NCBI GenBank assembly: GCA_937891245.1
Contig: CALAGB010000375.1
Span: 1 to 19,517 of the forward strand
Length of the DNA: 19,517 bases
Origin: an uncultured Thermomicrobiales bacterium
Lineage (GTDB): Bacteria; Chloroflexota; Chloroflexia; Thermomicrobiales; Thermomicrobiaceae
Direction of reading: 5' to 3'
The position numbers and the translations under genes are program-made. Every line of letters begins with the position of its first letter. Position 1 is the first letter of the stretch. This document shows positions 1-7,213 of the stretch, piece by piece. Below the pieces are notes generated by a model, which was not told the origin of the DNA, did not search any database, and was given only the letters and a program-made list of their open reading frames with translations.

Positions 1-987
1 ATCGGCGATAACGCCACCGGTGACGCGACGATGTTGGAGCTGGCGCGCGTCTTCTGGGAACAACGCGACCAACTGCGACGTGGTCTGCGCATCGGCTGGT
101 GGTCGGGCCACTCGCACGGTCGCTACGCCGGTTCCACCTGGTTCGCCGATCACTTCGCCATCGATCTGGCCAACAACTGTGTGGCGCAAGTCAACTGCGA
201 TTCGCCCGGCTGCCGCTGGGTCAATACCTACAACGAACTGACGGCGATGAGCGAGACGGAGCCGTTTGTCGACACGGTGATTCGTGAGACGACCGGTATC
301 ACGCCGCAAACCGAGCGGCCGGTGCGCGCCGGTGACTATTCGTTCAACGGCATCGGGATCACTTCGTTCTACATGCTCAGCTCGACGATGTCGCAGGAAC
401 TGCGCGACGAGAAGGGCTACTACGCGGTCGGCGGCGGTGGCGCCAATATCCAGTGGCATACCGAAGATGATCTGATGGACATCGCCGACAAAGACAACCT
501 GCTGCGCGATATGCGCATGTATGGTGCGTCGCTGCTGCGGACCCTCAACGCGCCGCTTTATCCGTTCGACTGGACCTGCACGACGGCTGATTTCCGGGCG
601 ACGCTGGCCAAGTATCAGGAAGCGACCGGCGATCAGTTCGATTTCGCTCCGGCGCGGGCGGCGCTCGACGCGCTGGAAGAATCGCTGAAGCGGCTCTACG
701 CCAGTTCTCCAAGCGGCGAAGCGGCCGAGCGCTTCAACTTCGCGCAGCGACGGCTGGCGCGCATTCTGGTGCCGGTCAACTTCAGCCGCATGGAGCCGTT
801 CTTCCATGACCCGGCGCTCAACGTACCGCCGCTGCCCGATCTGGCGCCAGCGCTGTCGATGCCGACCGCCAAGAACGATGTGGCGCGGCGTGGTGTGCTG
901 AAGGCGCATCTGACGCGCGGCCAGAATCGCCTCGTCTGGGCGCTGCAGAACGCTCGTGAGGTGGTGGAAGCAGCCACGGCTGGGTAG
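1..987 (+). CDS. M28-family metallopeptidase-like protein, 3' part (5' end outside window)
   Basis: The reading frame is open from base 1, so only the C-terminal ~328 residues are present. The first residues, IGDNATGDAT, match the zinc-bridging 'DN.(S/T)G' motif of M28 aminopeptidases. NCDSPGC (about 66-72) and WHTEDDLMDIAD (about 151-162) fit the later Asp and His metal ligands of that fold. The segment that should hold the catalytic/ligand Glu-Glu pair reads WWSGHSHGRYAGST (bases 97-138), so the EE dyad is not visible. After the last ligand comes a ~165-residue helical tail, common in this branch. The gene ends in TAG, about 200 bases before a bidirectional terminator that faces a convergent gene. 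The fold assignment is fairly secure. Peptidase activity is uncertain because of the missing Glu pair. Localisation cannot be judged without the N-terminus. Confidence 0.75.
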   Translation: MGDNATGDATMLELARVFWEQRDQLRRGLRIGWWSGHSHGRYAGSTWFADHFAIDLANNCVAQVNCDSPGCRWVNTYNELTAMSETEPFVDTVIRETTGITPQTERPVRAGDYSFNGIGITSFYMLSSTMSQELRDEKGYYAVGGGGANIQWHTEDDLMDIADKDNLLRDMRMYGASLLRTLNAPLYPFDWTCTTADFRATLAKYQEATGDQFDFAPARAALDALEESLKRLYASSPSGEAAERFNFAQRRLARILVPVNFSRMEPFFHDPALNVPPLPDLAPALSMPTAKNDVARRGVLKAHLTRGQNRLVWALQNAREVVEAATAG

Positions 988-1189
988 TCAGGCGTTGATC
1001 GACGTGCGCCGTCGATCCGTATTCGCCGTGGAGCGATATGCGGGCGAGCTTAACTGGGTCGTTCGGATGTCGTATTTCCCACGGAGATACGCCGGTCTGT
1101 GTTATCTGGATCTTAGGTGGCACCTCATGCGGTGTTACTGAGTGGTGGAGTGACGGTCCTGTTCTGCCAGCGGTAGGCCGCAAGGATGA

Positions 1190-1221
1190 AAACGGCCGTG
1201 GCGTCAGCGCCACGGCCGTTT
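1190..1221. terminator. Bidirectional intrinsic terminator between convergent genes
   Basis: A perfect 14-bp stem (AAACGGCCGTGGCG at 1190-1203, its complement at 1208-1221) closes a TCAG loop. Read on the minus strand the stem runs into TTTTC, so it best serves the collagen-like gene that ends at 1261. Read on the plus strand it lies downstream of the M28-like gene. Its stem core is shared with the hairpin at 15577-15604. Confidence 0.8.
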
Positions 1222-1260
1222 CGAACGGGGTTAGCGTGCGACTCGCGCCCCGATCGACAA

Positions 1261-2175
1261 CTAGATCCCGGGACCAGGCACGTTCGGACTAATCTGCTCG
1301 ATCGTCAGTGAAGCATTCATTGAGTTTGGAAGCTGGATGGGTGAGGTGGCCGTGGTGCCGGTATTTACCAGCGTAAGCACGTCCCCCACGTTGAAGGTAA
1401 GCATAGCTTGCCCGAACGTTTGTCCTGCAGAACCATAAATGGTTTGTGTTTGAACGACTCCATTGATAGCGAGCCCGATTTGCTCCTGGCCTTCACTAGC
1501 AGCAACCACGAACGACACCTTATACGTCCCCGCAACGCCCAAAGTGATATCAGAAGTAAACGACTCGTGCGTAATGCCTGGCGTTATCAGAGTGGTCTCG
1601 TCGAATATGAACGCGCTGCCGGGCAGTACGGGTAGCGGTGCAAAGTTGTAGATATAGGCGTACTGCGCGAGGCCATTACCTGCCGGCCCCTGTGGCCCTG
1701 ACGGGCCATCAGCCCCTGCGGCTCCCGCTGGCCCCTGCGGCCCTGACGGACCCATCGCCCCCGCTGGTCCCGATGGTCCCGCCGGGCCCTGCGGCCCTGA
1801 CGGACCCATCGTCCCTGCTGGTCCTGATGGTCCCTGGGGTCCTGACGGGCCCATCGCTCCTGCTGGCCCCTGCGGCCCGGTCGGCCCCGCGATGCCGTTC
1901 TCGCTCCAGGTAATCGGTGTTTCGTTTCGGCCGCATGTTTGACCTCTGTCGGAATCAATCAGTCGCACGTTGCCTACCCAAGGCATCGATATGATCGAGC
2001 GCGAAATGCAAGCATGGAATACCTGATTTTGGTCCGGTATGCTGGCGAAGGCATTCGTCGCCAGTCCAAGTACCAAAATGCTTGCGACGGTAACGGCGAT
2101 AAAGCCGCGCTTGCGTGCAAAGCGTGAGGCGTTGTGACGCCACCGGCGAGCGCTGCCGGTCGGTCGGCCGTTCAT
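1261..2175 (-). CDS. Secreted collagen-like protein with BclA-type C-terminal domain (copy 1, Pro/Ser/Gln-rich triplets)
   Basis: This is a 304-residue secreted protein. The start is fixed by TAGGAGG eight bases upstream of ATG. Residues 1-44 are a basic segment plus a hydrophobic signal sequence, with likely cleavage after NAFA. Residues 45-93 form a Cys-containing head module with [11 protein letters not shown], a [11 protein letters not shown] element and ITWSENG. This head type precedes collagen repeats in many Gram-positive-like secreted proteins. Residues 94-165 are 24 uninterrupted Gly-X-Y triplets dominated by GPS, GPQ and GPA. Residues ~169-304 look like a jelly-roll beta-sandwich similar to the BclA/C1q-type trimerisation domain ([24 protein letters not shown]). 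The expected product is a surface or secreted trimeric fibre. Its paralogue at 9268-10299 keeps the same boundaries. The gene is monocistronic and ends at a strong hairpin. Its biological role is unknown. Confidence 0.9.
   Translation of the reverse strand: MNGRPTGSARRWRHNASRFARKRGFIAVTVASILVLGLATNAFASIPDQNQVFHACISRSIISMPWVGNVRLIDSDRGQTCGRNETPITWSENGIAGPTGPQGPAGAMGPSGPQGPSGPAGTMGPSGPQGPAGPSGPAGAMGPSGPQGPAGAAGADGPSGPQGPAGNGLAQYAYIYNFAPLPVLPGSAFIFDETTLITPGITHESFTSDITLGVAGTYKVSFVVAASEGQEQIGLAINGVVQTQTIYGSAGQTFGQAMLTFNVGDVLTLVNTGTTATSPIQLPNSMNASLTIEQISPNVPGPGI
1681..1896 (-). repeat. Collagen Gly-X-Y repeat tract (24 triplets)
   Basis: This is the coding repeat of the collagen-like gene. There are 24 consecutive Gly-X-Y triplets with Gly in every third position and no interruption. 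At DNA level it appears as a 9-bp-phased GG(C/A/T)CC(N) pattern, which makes the opposite strand read as spurious Pro/Gly-rich open frames. Confidence 0.9.
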
Positions 2176-2693
2176 AAGTGATTCCTCCTAGGTTCTGGAT
2201 ATTGAAAGCGTGTGCCCCTACTGTGCTGCGACGAAGGCAACTATCTTGGCTTGGGCAATCTTCCCGCTGGCTCTCTCATGTGACACAGACAAGAGACGGT
2301 CCGTTGGGAACTTCGTCGATCCTGATCCTGCCCTCGTGCCATCGCTGCCGGCCACATCAACCTGCTCGCATTTCCATTGGACAGGGCATCATTCACACAC
2401 CAGCGCGCTCCGTTTCAGCGCCGGAGACTATTAATACTATACATAATATTTGAGCCTGGATGGTGTATTCAGCTTGGAGATACATAACACAGAGTGGGAG
2501 AAAACGGAAGGTCAAAGGTCAATTCGTGGGTGCTCGACAACCTGCTTTTACCCAAGCTACTCGCCTTGCATATCGCATCCGACGCTGCGGCGACGATGCC
2601 GGTTCCGTTGTTCGCATGTGGGTTCGTGCTTGCGGCGGGGACTCGTGCGACAATAACACCAGGCGCGACGTTCTCGAGAAAGGAGCGGGTAAG
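2176..2693. other. 518-bp divergent intergenic region with an AT-rich island
   Basis: No convincing gene lies in this stretch between the divergent collagen-like and racemase genes. Its most distinct part is a 23-base island at 2429-2451 containing only two C and no G, unlike the GC-rich surroundings. On the minus strand it holds TATAGT and TATTAT, and on the plus strand TATACA and CATAAT. It is therefore the likely place for divergent promoters, but no good -35 element at correct spacing was identified. Short open frames here lack ribosome-binding sites and family resemblance. Confidence 0.5.
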
Positions 2694-3395
2694 ATGCGTA
2701 TCTGTTATGTCGGACCGACGAGCCGCCAGGCGGCGTTGCAGGAATTCGTGAGTCCCGGCGTGGAGCTCGTGGCGCGGCGGGCGAGCGGTGGGCCGCCGAG
2801 CATCGAGTCGATGTACGATGAATATCTCTCGGTGCCCGGCATCATGGAACTGGCGATGGAGTTGGAGCGCGAGGGTTTCGATGCGATCGTGCCTGGCTGC
2901 TTCGGCGATCCGGGACTCGATGCCTTGCGTGAGGTCGTCAACATTCCAGTTGTCGGGCCGGGCGCGACGGCGATGCTGGTGGCTGCCAATCTCGGCCATC
3001 GTTTCAGCGTCGTAACGGTGCTGGAAAACGTCGTGCGACCGCTCGAAAATCTGGCGCTGGTGACCGGCGTGGCCGCCAAGCTGGCGTCGGTGCGTCAGAT
3101 CGGCATTCCGGTGCTGGAACTCAACAACGATCTCGATGCGACCTTCAGCCGGCTGATCGACGTCAGCCGCGAGACGATTGAGAACGACCGCGCCGATGTG
3201 CTGGTGCTCGGTTGCGGCACGCTCTCGTTCCGCTCGGCGGAATTGCAGGCGGCGGTTGGCGTGCCGGTCGTCAACCCGTTGCAGGTCGCGCTGCGCACGG
3301 CTGAGATGTTGGTCGCCTGTGGGTTGACGCACAGCAAGCGATCGTATCCGCTGCCACCCAAGATGATGCAGCAGCTGGCGACTGCCGCGGACTAG
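2694..3395 (+). CDS. Asp/Glu racemase-superfamily protein, hydantoin racemase-like
   Basis: This 233-residue protein is the usual size for the HyuE/Asp-Glu racemase superfamily, which uses two cysteines as acid/base pair to invert a carbon next to a carboxylate or hydantoin carbonyl. Both are present: Cys69 in IVPGCFGDPGLDALRE and Cys174 in VLVLGCGTLSF. The PVVGPGATAMLVAANLGHRFSVVT segment (about 85-108, quoted here in part: PVVGPGATAM, GHRFSVVT) is typical of the hydantoin racemase branch, as is the C-terminal GLTHSKRSYPLP. The start at 2694 is chosen because GAAAGGAG lies just upstream. The frame stays open further 5' but that part has no family similarity. The protein should be cytosolic. 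No hydantoinase or carbamoylase is in the window, so the true substrate (hydantoin, amino acid or malonate-type acid) is unknown. The gene looks monocistronic and ends at a hairpin. Confidence 0.82.
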   Translation: MRICYVGPTSRQAALQEFVSPGVELVARRASGGPPSIESMYDEYLSVPGIMELAMELEREGFDAIVPGCFGDPGLDALREVVNIPVVGPGATAMLVAANLGHRFSVVTVLENVVRPLENLALVTGVAAKLASVRQIGIPVLELNNDLDATFSRLIDVSRETIENDRADVLVLGCGTLSFRSAELQAAVGVPVVNPLQVALRTAEMLVACGLTHSKRSYPLPPKMMQQLATAAD

Positions 3396-3426
3396 GCGGC
3401 TTTTGCAGCGGTTAACCCCTCGTGTC

Positions 3427-3452
3427 AAGGGCAGCCACAGAAGGCTGCCCTT
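3427..3452. terminator. Bidirectional terminator hairpin
   Basis: A perfect 10-bp stem (AAGGGCAGCC at 3427-3436, complement at 3443-3452) with a 6-base loop sits between two convergent genes, the racemase-like gene and the NqrB/FNR fusion. A weak T/A tract follows on each side. Confidence 0.7.
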
Positions 3453-3483
3453 ACAGGAACTCGTGGATCATCTACGAATTGCG

Positions 3484-5004
3484 CTAGACAAGCCCCGGAA
3501 AGAAATCCCTCTTGATTTGACGGCGGCGTACCCCCAGTGACAGCAGCGCTTGTTCATTCGAACGAACCATCGACGGTGAACCCGAGAGGAAAAAGATACG
3601 GTCACGATAGTCCGGTATCTCGCGCGCGATCATACCGGCATCGACACGACCCACCTCACCTGTCCATCTCGCTGGAACGGCGGGTAGATCGGTCAGCGTG
3701 TACTTCACGGAGATCCCGAGTTTGCGCTCGGCCAGGTCGAGTACATCGCGATAGACGATGTCGTCCACCGTTCGATTCGCATAGATGAGGACGATATCGC
3801 GGCGCTGATTGGTATCGATCAGATATTTGAGCATGCTCCGAAATGGGGTGATGCCGATACCGCCCGCGATGAACGCGAGCTTCAGTCTGGGATTCGCGGG
3901 AAGCGTAAAATCACCGGCGATCTGCCCGGCGAGAACTGTTGTCCCTCTGTCCAGAGAACTCATCGCCTGCTTAAAGGCGCTGCCGCGTTCGTAAAATTTG
4001 ACCCCAAGATGCAGCAGACGCTCGGTTGGCGACGAGGCGAGCGTAAAGTACCGGCGATTTCCACGGCGGTCGGCATGCGGCAACCCGAGCGTCCATTCCA
4101 TGTATTGACCGGGCGTGAAGGCAAGCGGTTGCGGGAGCGCGAAGGCAAAGTCGATCGTATCCGGTGCCAGCATCGTCTTTTTTTTCAACGTAAGTGCGAA
4201 CTTCTTCTTTGGGCTTACCAGGTAGGAGAAGAGATTGCCGGTGACGAGCGCCAGTTCCGGCGTCGAGTAGAGCGAGCCGACATGAATCTGCGGGATGAAG
4301 AGGACCCCGATGATGAGTGCGTAAAGTGCCTTCAGCCGTTTGGTTGGCGGAGCGGTCAACGGTTCGGTCAACATAATGCAGGCGAAGAAGATGAGCGGCG
4401 AATCGATCAGCAGCCGGTGGAGCCCGGTCGTGACCGGTGTGCTCTGGTGCAGGCTGGCGAGCGTTTGCACCACCACTGCCGTTATTAGGAAGGTGACGAC
4501 CATCTGTTCCTGGCGAGTTTTGCGTACGATCAGCCAGCCACCGAACGCGATCCCCGGCAACATGGCAGCGGTACCGATCCACCAACTGGCCGATTGGTTC
4601 AAGAAGAAGGCGGCGATCACGGCGGCGACGGCTGCTGGGTTGAAGAGATGCTTGTTATAGAGCGCAAGGACGTACTTCGAGGACATCGCCAGAATAGCGA
4701 CCCAGCCCAGGAACGACAAACCGCCAATCGACAGTGCAGGATCGAGGATCAGGGCCAGGATCAGTGCCGTCACTGTGGCCGATTCGAGGTTGGCCGGAAC
4801 GTTGAAGATCTGCGCCAGTAGTGCATTCGCCGCCCAACACATGATGACCAGAAACGCCGCCGAGATGAGCAATTGACCGGGCGAGAAGGAAAACTGTCCG
4901 GCGTATGCCTCAACCGCGCCGAGCGCGACGTAGCCAAGAAGAATGTAAAGTGCCAGACGATAACTCGTAACGCGATCGATCAGAGCATCAAGTGTAGACA
5001 TCAT
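3484..5004 (-). CDS. NqrB/RnfD-like membrane domain fused to FAD/NAD(P)H ferredoxin-reductase-type domain
   Basis: This 506-residue fusion should move electrons between cytosolic NAD(P)H and a membrane or exterior acceptor. Residues 1-265 are multi-spanning and carry signatures of the NqrB/RnfD fold: HLFNPAAVAAV (about 119-129) and FFACIMLTEPLTAPPT (about 206-221). Residues ~268-372 form the FAD-binding barrel, with FTPGQY and RRYFTLASSPTE (about 318-328). Residues ~373-506 form the nucleotide-binding lobe, with FIAGGIGITPFRSM (about 378-391) and FFLSGSPSMV. No Cys cluster for an iron-sulfur centre and no SGAT-type flavinylation site is visible in the membrane part. The start ATG overlaps the stop of the upstream apbE gene (ATGA-type overlap), so the two are translationally coupled. 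A second ATG follows immediately. The gene is last in the haem/FMN/ApbE cluster and ends before a hairpin. Confidence 0.88.
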   Translation of the reverse strand: MMSTLDALIDRVTSYRLALYILLGYVALGAVEAYAGQFSFSPGQLLISAAFLVIMCWAANALLAQIFNVPANLESATVTALILALILDPALSIGGLSFLGWVAILAMSSKYVLALYNKHLFNPAAVAAVIAAFFLNQSASWWIGTAAMLPGIAFGGWLIVRKTRQEQMVVTFLITAVVVQTLASLHQSTPVTTGLHRLLIDSPLIFFACIMLTEPLTAPPTKRLKALYALIIGVLFIPQIHVGSLYSTPELALVTGNLFSYLVSPKKKFALTLKKKTMLAPDTIDFAFALPQPLAFTPGQYMEWTLGLPHADRRGNRRYFTLASSPTERLLHLGVKFYERGSAFKQAMSSLDRGTTVLAGQIAGDFTLPANPRLKLAFIAGGIGITPFRSMLKYLIDTNQRRDIVLIYANRTVDDIVYRDVLDLAERKLGISVKYTLTDLPAVPARWTGEVGRVDAGMIAREIPDYRDRIFFLSGSPSMVRSNEQALLSLGVRRRQIKRDFFPGLV

Positions 5005-5744
5005 TCGTGGACAACATACCTTTCGAAGCCACTGGTGTATGTGGCCCGAGCGCCGGCATCGATCTGGTAGCCCTCAAATCCCGGTAGGGCTTCGATGAAC
5101 TGGATGCCGCGCCGTCCCATGGCGAAGGCCGCGGTGGCGAAGCGATCGGCTTCCAGAATGCTCGGGCCGATAACCGTGAGGCTCACAACCTCGAGCAGTG
5201 GGACGCCAGGCTGAAATGGGTCGTAAATATGCTGCCCACGCACCGCGGTGCCGGACGTGGCGACGCCGCACGCGGTGAGCGCCAGCACTTTGACGTTTTC
5301 CTGTCGCCGAAAGGGATTTCGAATACCAACGTGCCACGGCGTGCCATGCCTGGTTCCCGAAATCTGAATGTCGCCACCGGCATCGATATAGAAATCACGC
5401 CGGCCGGCGGCCCGGAGGCGGGCGGCGGCTTGCTGGATCGCCCAGCCTTTGACAACTCCCGTCGGGTCGAGCCGGCCGTCATGAGCGATCTCGAAATAGC
5501 CGCCGGTCTGTCGCTTCGTGAGGGCGCAGAGTCCGAAAATGGTGCGCATATCGTCGCTGTATTCGTTCGGCTGAAGCTCACCACGATTGATCCGAGAGAT
5601 CTCGCTCCCGTCCCGATACAGGCTGAAGCGTTCGTCAACCGACTCGAAGAAATTGAATACCGCATCCAAGTGATCGATCGTGATGCCCGAATCGAGGAGT
5701 TCTATGGTAATCGGCATGCCCATCAGCAGGCGTGTTTGCTTCAT
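5001..5744 (-). CDS. apbE: FAD:protein FMN transferase (ApbE family)
   Basis: ApbE enzymes split FAD and attach the FMN half to a Ser/Thr in an SGAT-type motif of a partner protein. This 247-residue protein has the family hallmarks in order: RFSLYRDGSEISRIN (about 39-53), GGYFEIAHDGRLDPTGVVKG (about 81-100), DFYIDAGGDIQISG (about 117-130), HGTPWHVGIRNP (about 133-144), and a C-terminal ADRFATAAFAMG block contributing to the Mg site. It begins 12 bases after the FMN-binding protein gene, its probable substrate. It overlaps the next gene by 4 bases, so the three form one operon. No signal peptide or lipobox is visible, in contrast to many exported ApbE proteins. Flavinylation before export of the partner, or cytosolic assembly, has to be considered. 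Confidence 0.93.
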   Translation of the reverse strand: MKQTRLLMGMPITIELLDSGITIDHLDAVFNFFESVDERFSLYRDGSEISRINRGELQPNEYSDDMRTIFGLCALTKRQTGGYFEIAHDGRLDPTGVVKGWAIQQAAARLRAAGRRDFYIDAGGDIQISGTRHGTPWHVGIRNPFRRQENVKVLALTACGVATSGTAVRGQHIYDPFQPGVPLLEVVSLTVIGPSILEADRFATAAFAMGRRGIQFIEALPGFEGYQIDAGARATYTSGFERYVVHE

Positions 5745-5756
5745 CGGGATACCGGC

Positions 5757-6314
5757 TTAGGCGGATGCCTGCGAGAGCGCGTTCGCCAGCGATTGCATGA
5801 AGGCTTCGCTGGAGTCTGTGGCCCCGCTGATGATATCGACCTGGGCGCTTTGTACCGAAATCGCCTCACTGGTTAGCTCCGAGTCGGCGATCTGATTGAT
5901 GTACCGGGAGCGTGAGCGGTCGGCCGGGTACTCCAGAAACTGCACATCCGTGATCTTGCCCTGCGATATGATGGCCTTGACCTGGATGAAGCCCCATTGC
6001 GCATCTGCCTGGCTGCCGGTGTATGTACCGTCTCGGTACTGCCCACCGCCTGCGGTGGTCGGAGATGGCGAACTCGCGGTCGCTGTCGGAGTAACCGGGG
6101 TCGTTGCTTCCGCCCGACTGCCCTCCTCGTCGGAATCATCGGATCCTAGACCGGTCACGGTGGGAACCGATGTCCGTGGTGCCGGTGTGCTCGCCGTCGT
6201 CACCGAATCCGGCGAAGGTTTGGGCGTGATCGCGGCGCTATTCGAACGGCTCTGCACGAAACTAAAGATCAGGAACACCCCGATAATCAGTGATGCGACC
6301 GTGATCTTCTTCAT
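5757..6314 (-). CDS. Membrane-anchored exported FMN-binding protein (NqrC/RnfG-type FMN-binding domain)
   Basis: This 185-residue protein has an uncleaved-looking N-terminal anchor (about 5-21). A ~65-residue Ser/Thr/Pro-rich linker (about 25-90) should hold the C-terminal domain away from the membrane. The FMN-binding domain follows at about 91-185: YRDGTYTG, then WGFIQVKAIISQGKITDVQF (quoted in part), and DIISGATDSSEAF near 160-172. Thr166 in SGAT is the expected site of covalent FMN attachment. The ApbE gene immediately downstream would perform it. The start is supported by AAGGA eight to nine bases upstream of ATG. The domain is the minimal form found in stand-alone extracytosolic electron carriers rather than the longer NqrC/RnfG. 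It is first in the tight three-gene run with apbE and the NqrB/FNR fusion. Confidence 0.9.
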   Translation of the reverse strand: MKKITVASLIIGVFLIFSFVQSRSNSAAITPKPSPDSVTTASTPAPRTSVPTVTGLGSDDSDEEGSRAEATTPVTPTATASSPSPTTAGGGQYRDGTYTGSQADAQWGFIQVKAIISQGKITDVQFLEYPADRSRSRYINQIADSELTSEAISVQSAQVDIISGATDSSEAFMQSLANALSQASA

Positions 6315-6346
6315 CCACGTTCATCCTTGGTCTTCTATCGCTCGTT

Positions 6347-6365
6347 ACAATCGAGCACCGATTGT
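6347..6365. promoter_or_regulatory. Inverted repeat upstream of the FMN-binding protein gene, possible operator
   Basis: ACAATCG and CGATTGT form a perfect 7-bp dyad with a 5-base spacer. It lies 33-51 bases upstream of the FMN-binding protein start, in the 165-bp gap behind the haem-binding gene. The size and position fit a dimeric regulator site. The adjacent response regulator is the obvious candidate, but OmpR-family sites are usually direct repeats, so this link is speculative. Confidence 0.35.
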
Positions 6366-6479
6366 TTCACGAAAATCGTACATCCGATCTCTTTGAAATA
6401 GCTGAAAGTTCGCTGAGAGCGGCTTAAGCTGCAGCGATTGGGTGCCTGATGGCCAGCGCACTCCCGTCCGGCTAGCTGC

Positions 6480-6968
6480 TCACGGAGCGGAGGACGTGGA
6501 TGCCCCGAACGTTGCCTCGAGTCCTTTGATCAGTGCCTGCTGTTGAGATGAGGAGAGCCGTGCGCTCGGATGCATCGGGGTGTACCAGGCCGGCGGCATT
6601 GATCCATCCTGGATTGCTCGCACGATTCGTTGCGTTCTTTCCGGATGTTGATCCCACTCCGAGAAGTTGAGATTGTTGCGGCCGCCGTTGACGTCGGCCT
6701 GGGTGAGCCAGGATATGGGGGCAATATTCGTATACCAGCGCCAGTTGGTCTGGTTGCTGTGACAGTCATAGCAGGCGGCGACGGCGAGTTCGCGGGTCTG
6801 CGGGCTATTCCAGTTCGGTTCCTGGGTGACCGGGGGATTGCTATGCGCATGACCGAAGGGAATGAACTGAATCGCGATAACGAGAACGATCAGTGCAACG
6901 CCCAGACGAATGAAGTGAATGCGCCGGAGCTTACTGAGCCCAAACGGCAGCTGACGACGTGTTGACAT
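6480..6968 (-). CDS. Membrane-anchored haem-binding (mono-haem CxxCH) protein
   Basis: This 162-residue protein has one N-terminal transmembrane anchor (about 18-37) followed by an exported domain. Cys66-Tyr-Asp-Cys69-His70 is a c-type haem attachment motif. The following NWRWYTNIAPISWL and DVNGGRNNLNFSEW, and the later DGSMPPAWYTPMHP, are characteristic of the small 'haem-binding domain' family. Met124 or Met132 is a plausible distal ligand. The start has AAGGGG six bases upstream. It is transcribed in the same direction as the FMN-binding/apbE/NqrB-FNR run, 165 bases ahead of it, so it may be the first gene of one operon or have its own terminator and promoter. Its predicted job is to pass electrons between the exported flavoprotein and an external partner. 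It is divergent from the two-component system. Confidence 0.88.
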   Translation of the reverse strand: MSTRRQLPFGLSKLRRIHFIRLGVALIVLVIAIQFIPFGHAHSNPPVTQEPNWNSPQTRELAVAACYDCHSNQTNWRWYTNIAPISWLTQADVNGGRNNLNFSEWDQHPERTQRIVRAIQDGSMPPAWYTPMHPSARLSSSQQQALIKGLEATFGASTSSAP

Positions 6969-7213
6969 CGGATACCCCTTGCAAAGATCTCATGATCACA
7001 TCAGCAACGGCGCGCCAGTGCTATGAGTGCCCACCGGCCTCCGTCTTCCTGGTACGGTCTCGCGCCCGGATCGGCCCGCTCACCGAGTGCGAGCATACGG
7101 AGCGAAGATTAGAACTTGCTGAGAATCTGAGACCTGGTCATCCGATCACGTTGGCGACACGACATACAATCACGGCAATTGGGATGCTTCGGTATCGCTG
7201 GATGGAACGTCTG

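Noticed and set aside
1681..1896. Regularly spaced GC-rich repeats that could look like a VNTR or CRISPR-like array
   Set aside because: The period is 9 bp and in frame with Gly-X-Y codons. There are no unique spacers of CRISPR size.
2210..2434. 74-codon plus-strand frame beginning at GTG with CPYC
   Set aside because: It has no ribosome-binding site, mixed non-domain sequence, and lies in the likely promoter region.
2511..2524. Tandem AAGGTCA repeat upstream of the racemase-like gene
   Set aside because: Two seven-base copies are too short to support a claim without conservation data.
2469..3428. Long (319-codon) open frame antisense to the racemase-like gene
   Set aside because: It is Arg/His-rich, has no ribosome-binding site or family resemblance, and fully mirrors a well-supported gene. 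It is a GC-bias shadow.
6959..7213. 85-codon N-terminal extension of the response regulator
   Set aside because: The extension overlaps the divergent haem gene start and control region, and the receiver fold begins at MYLLLVEDD.
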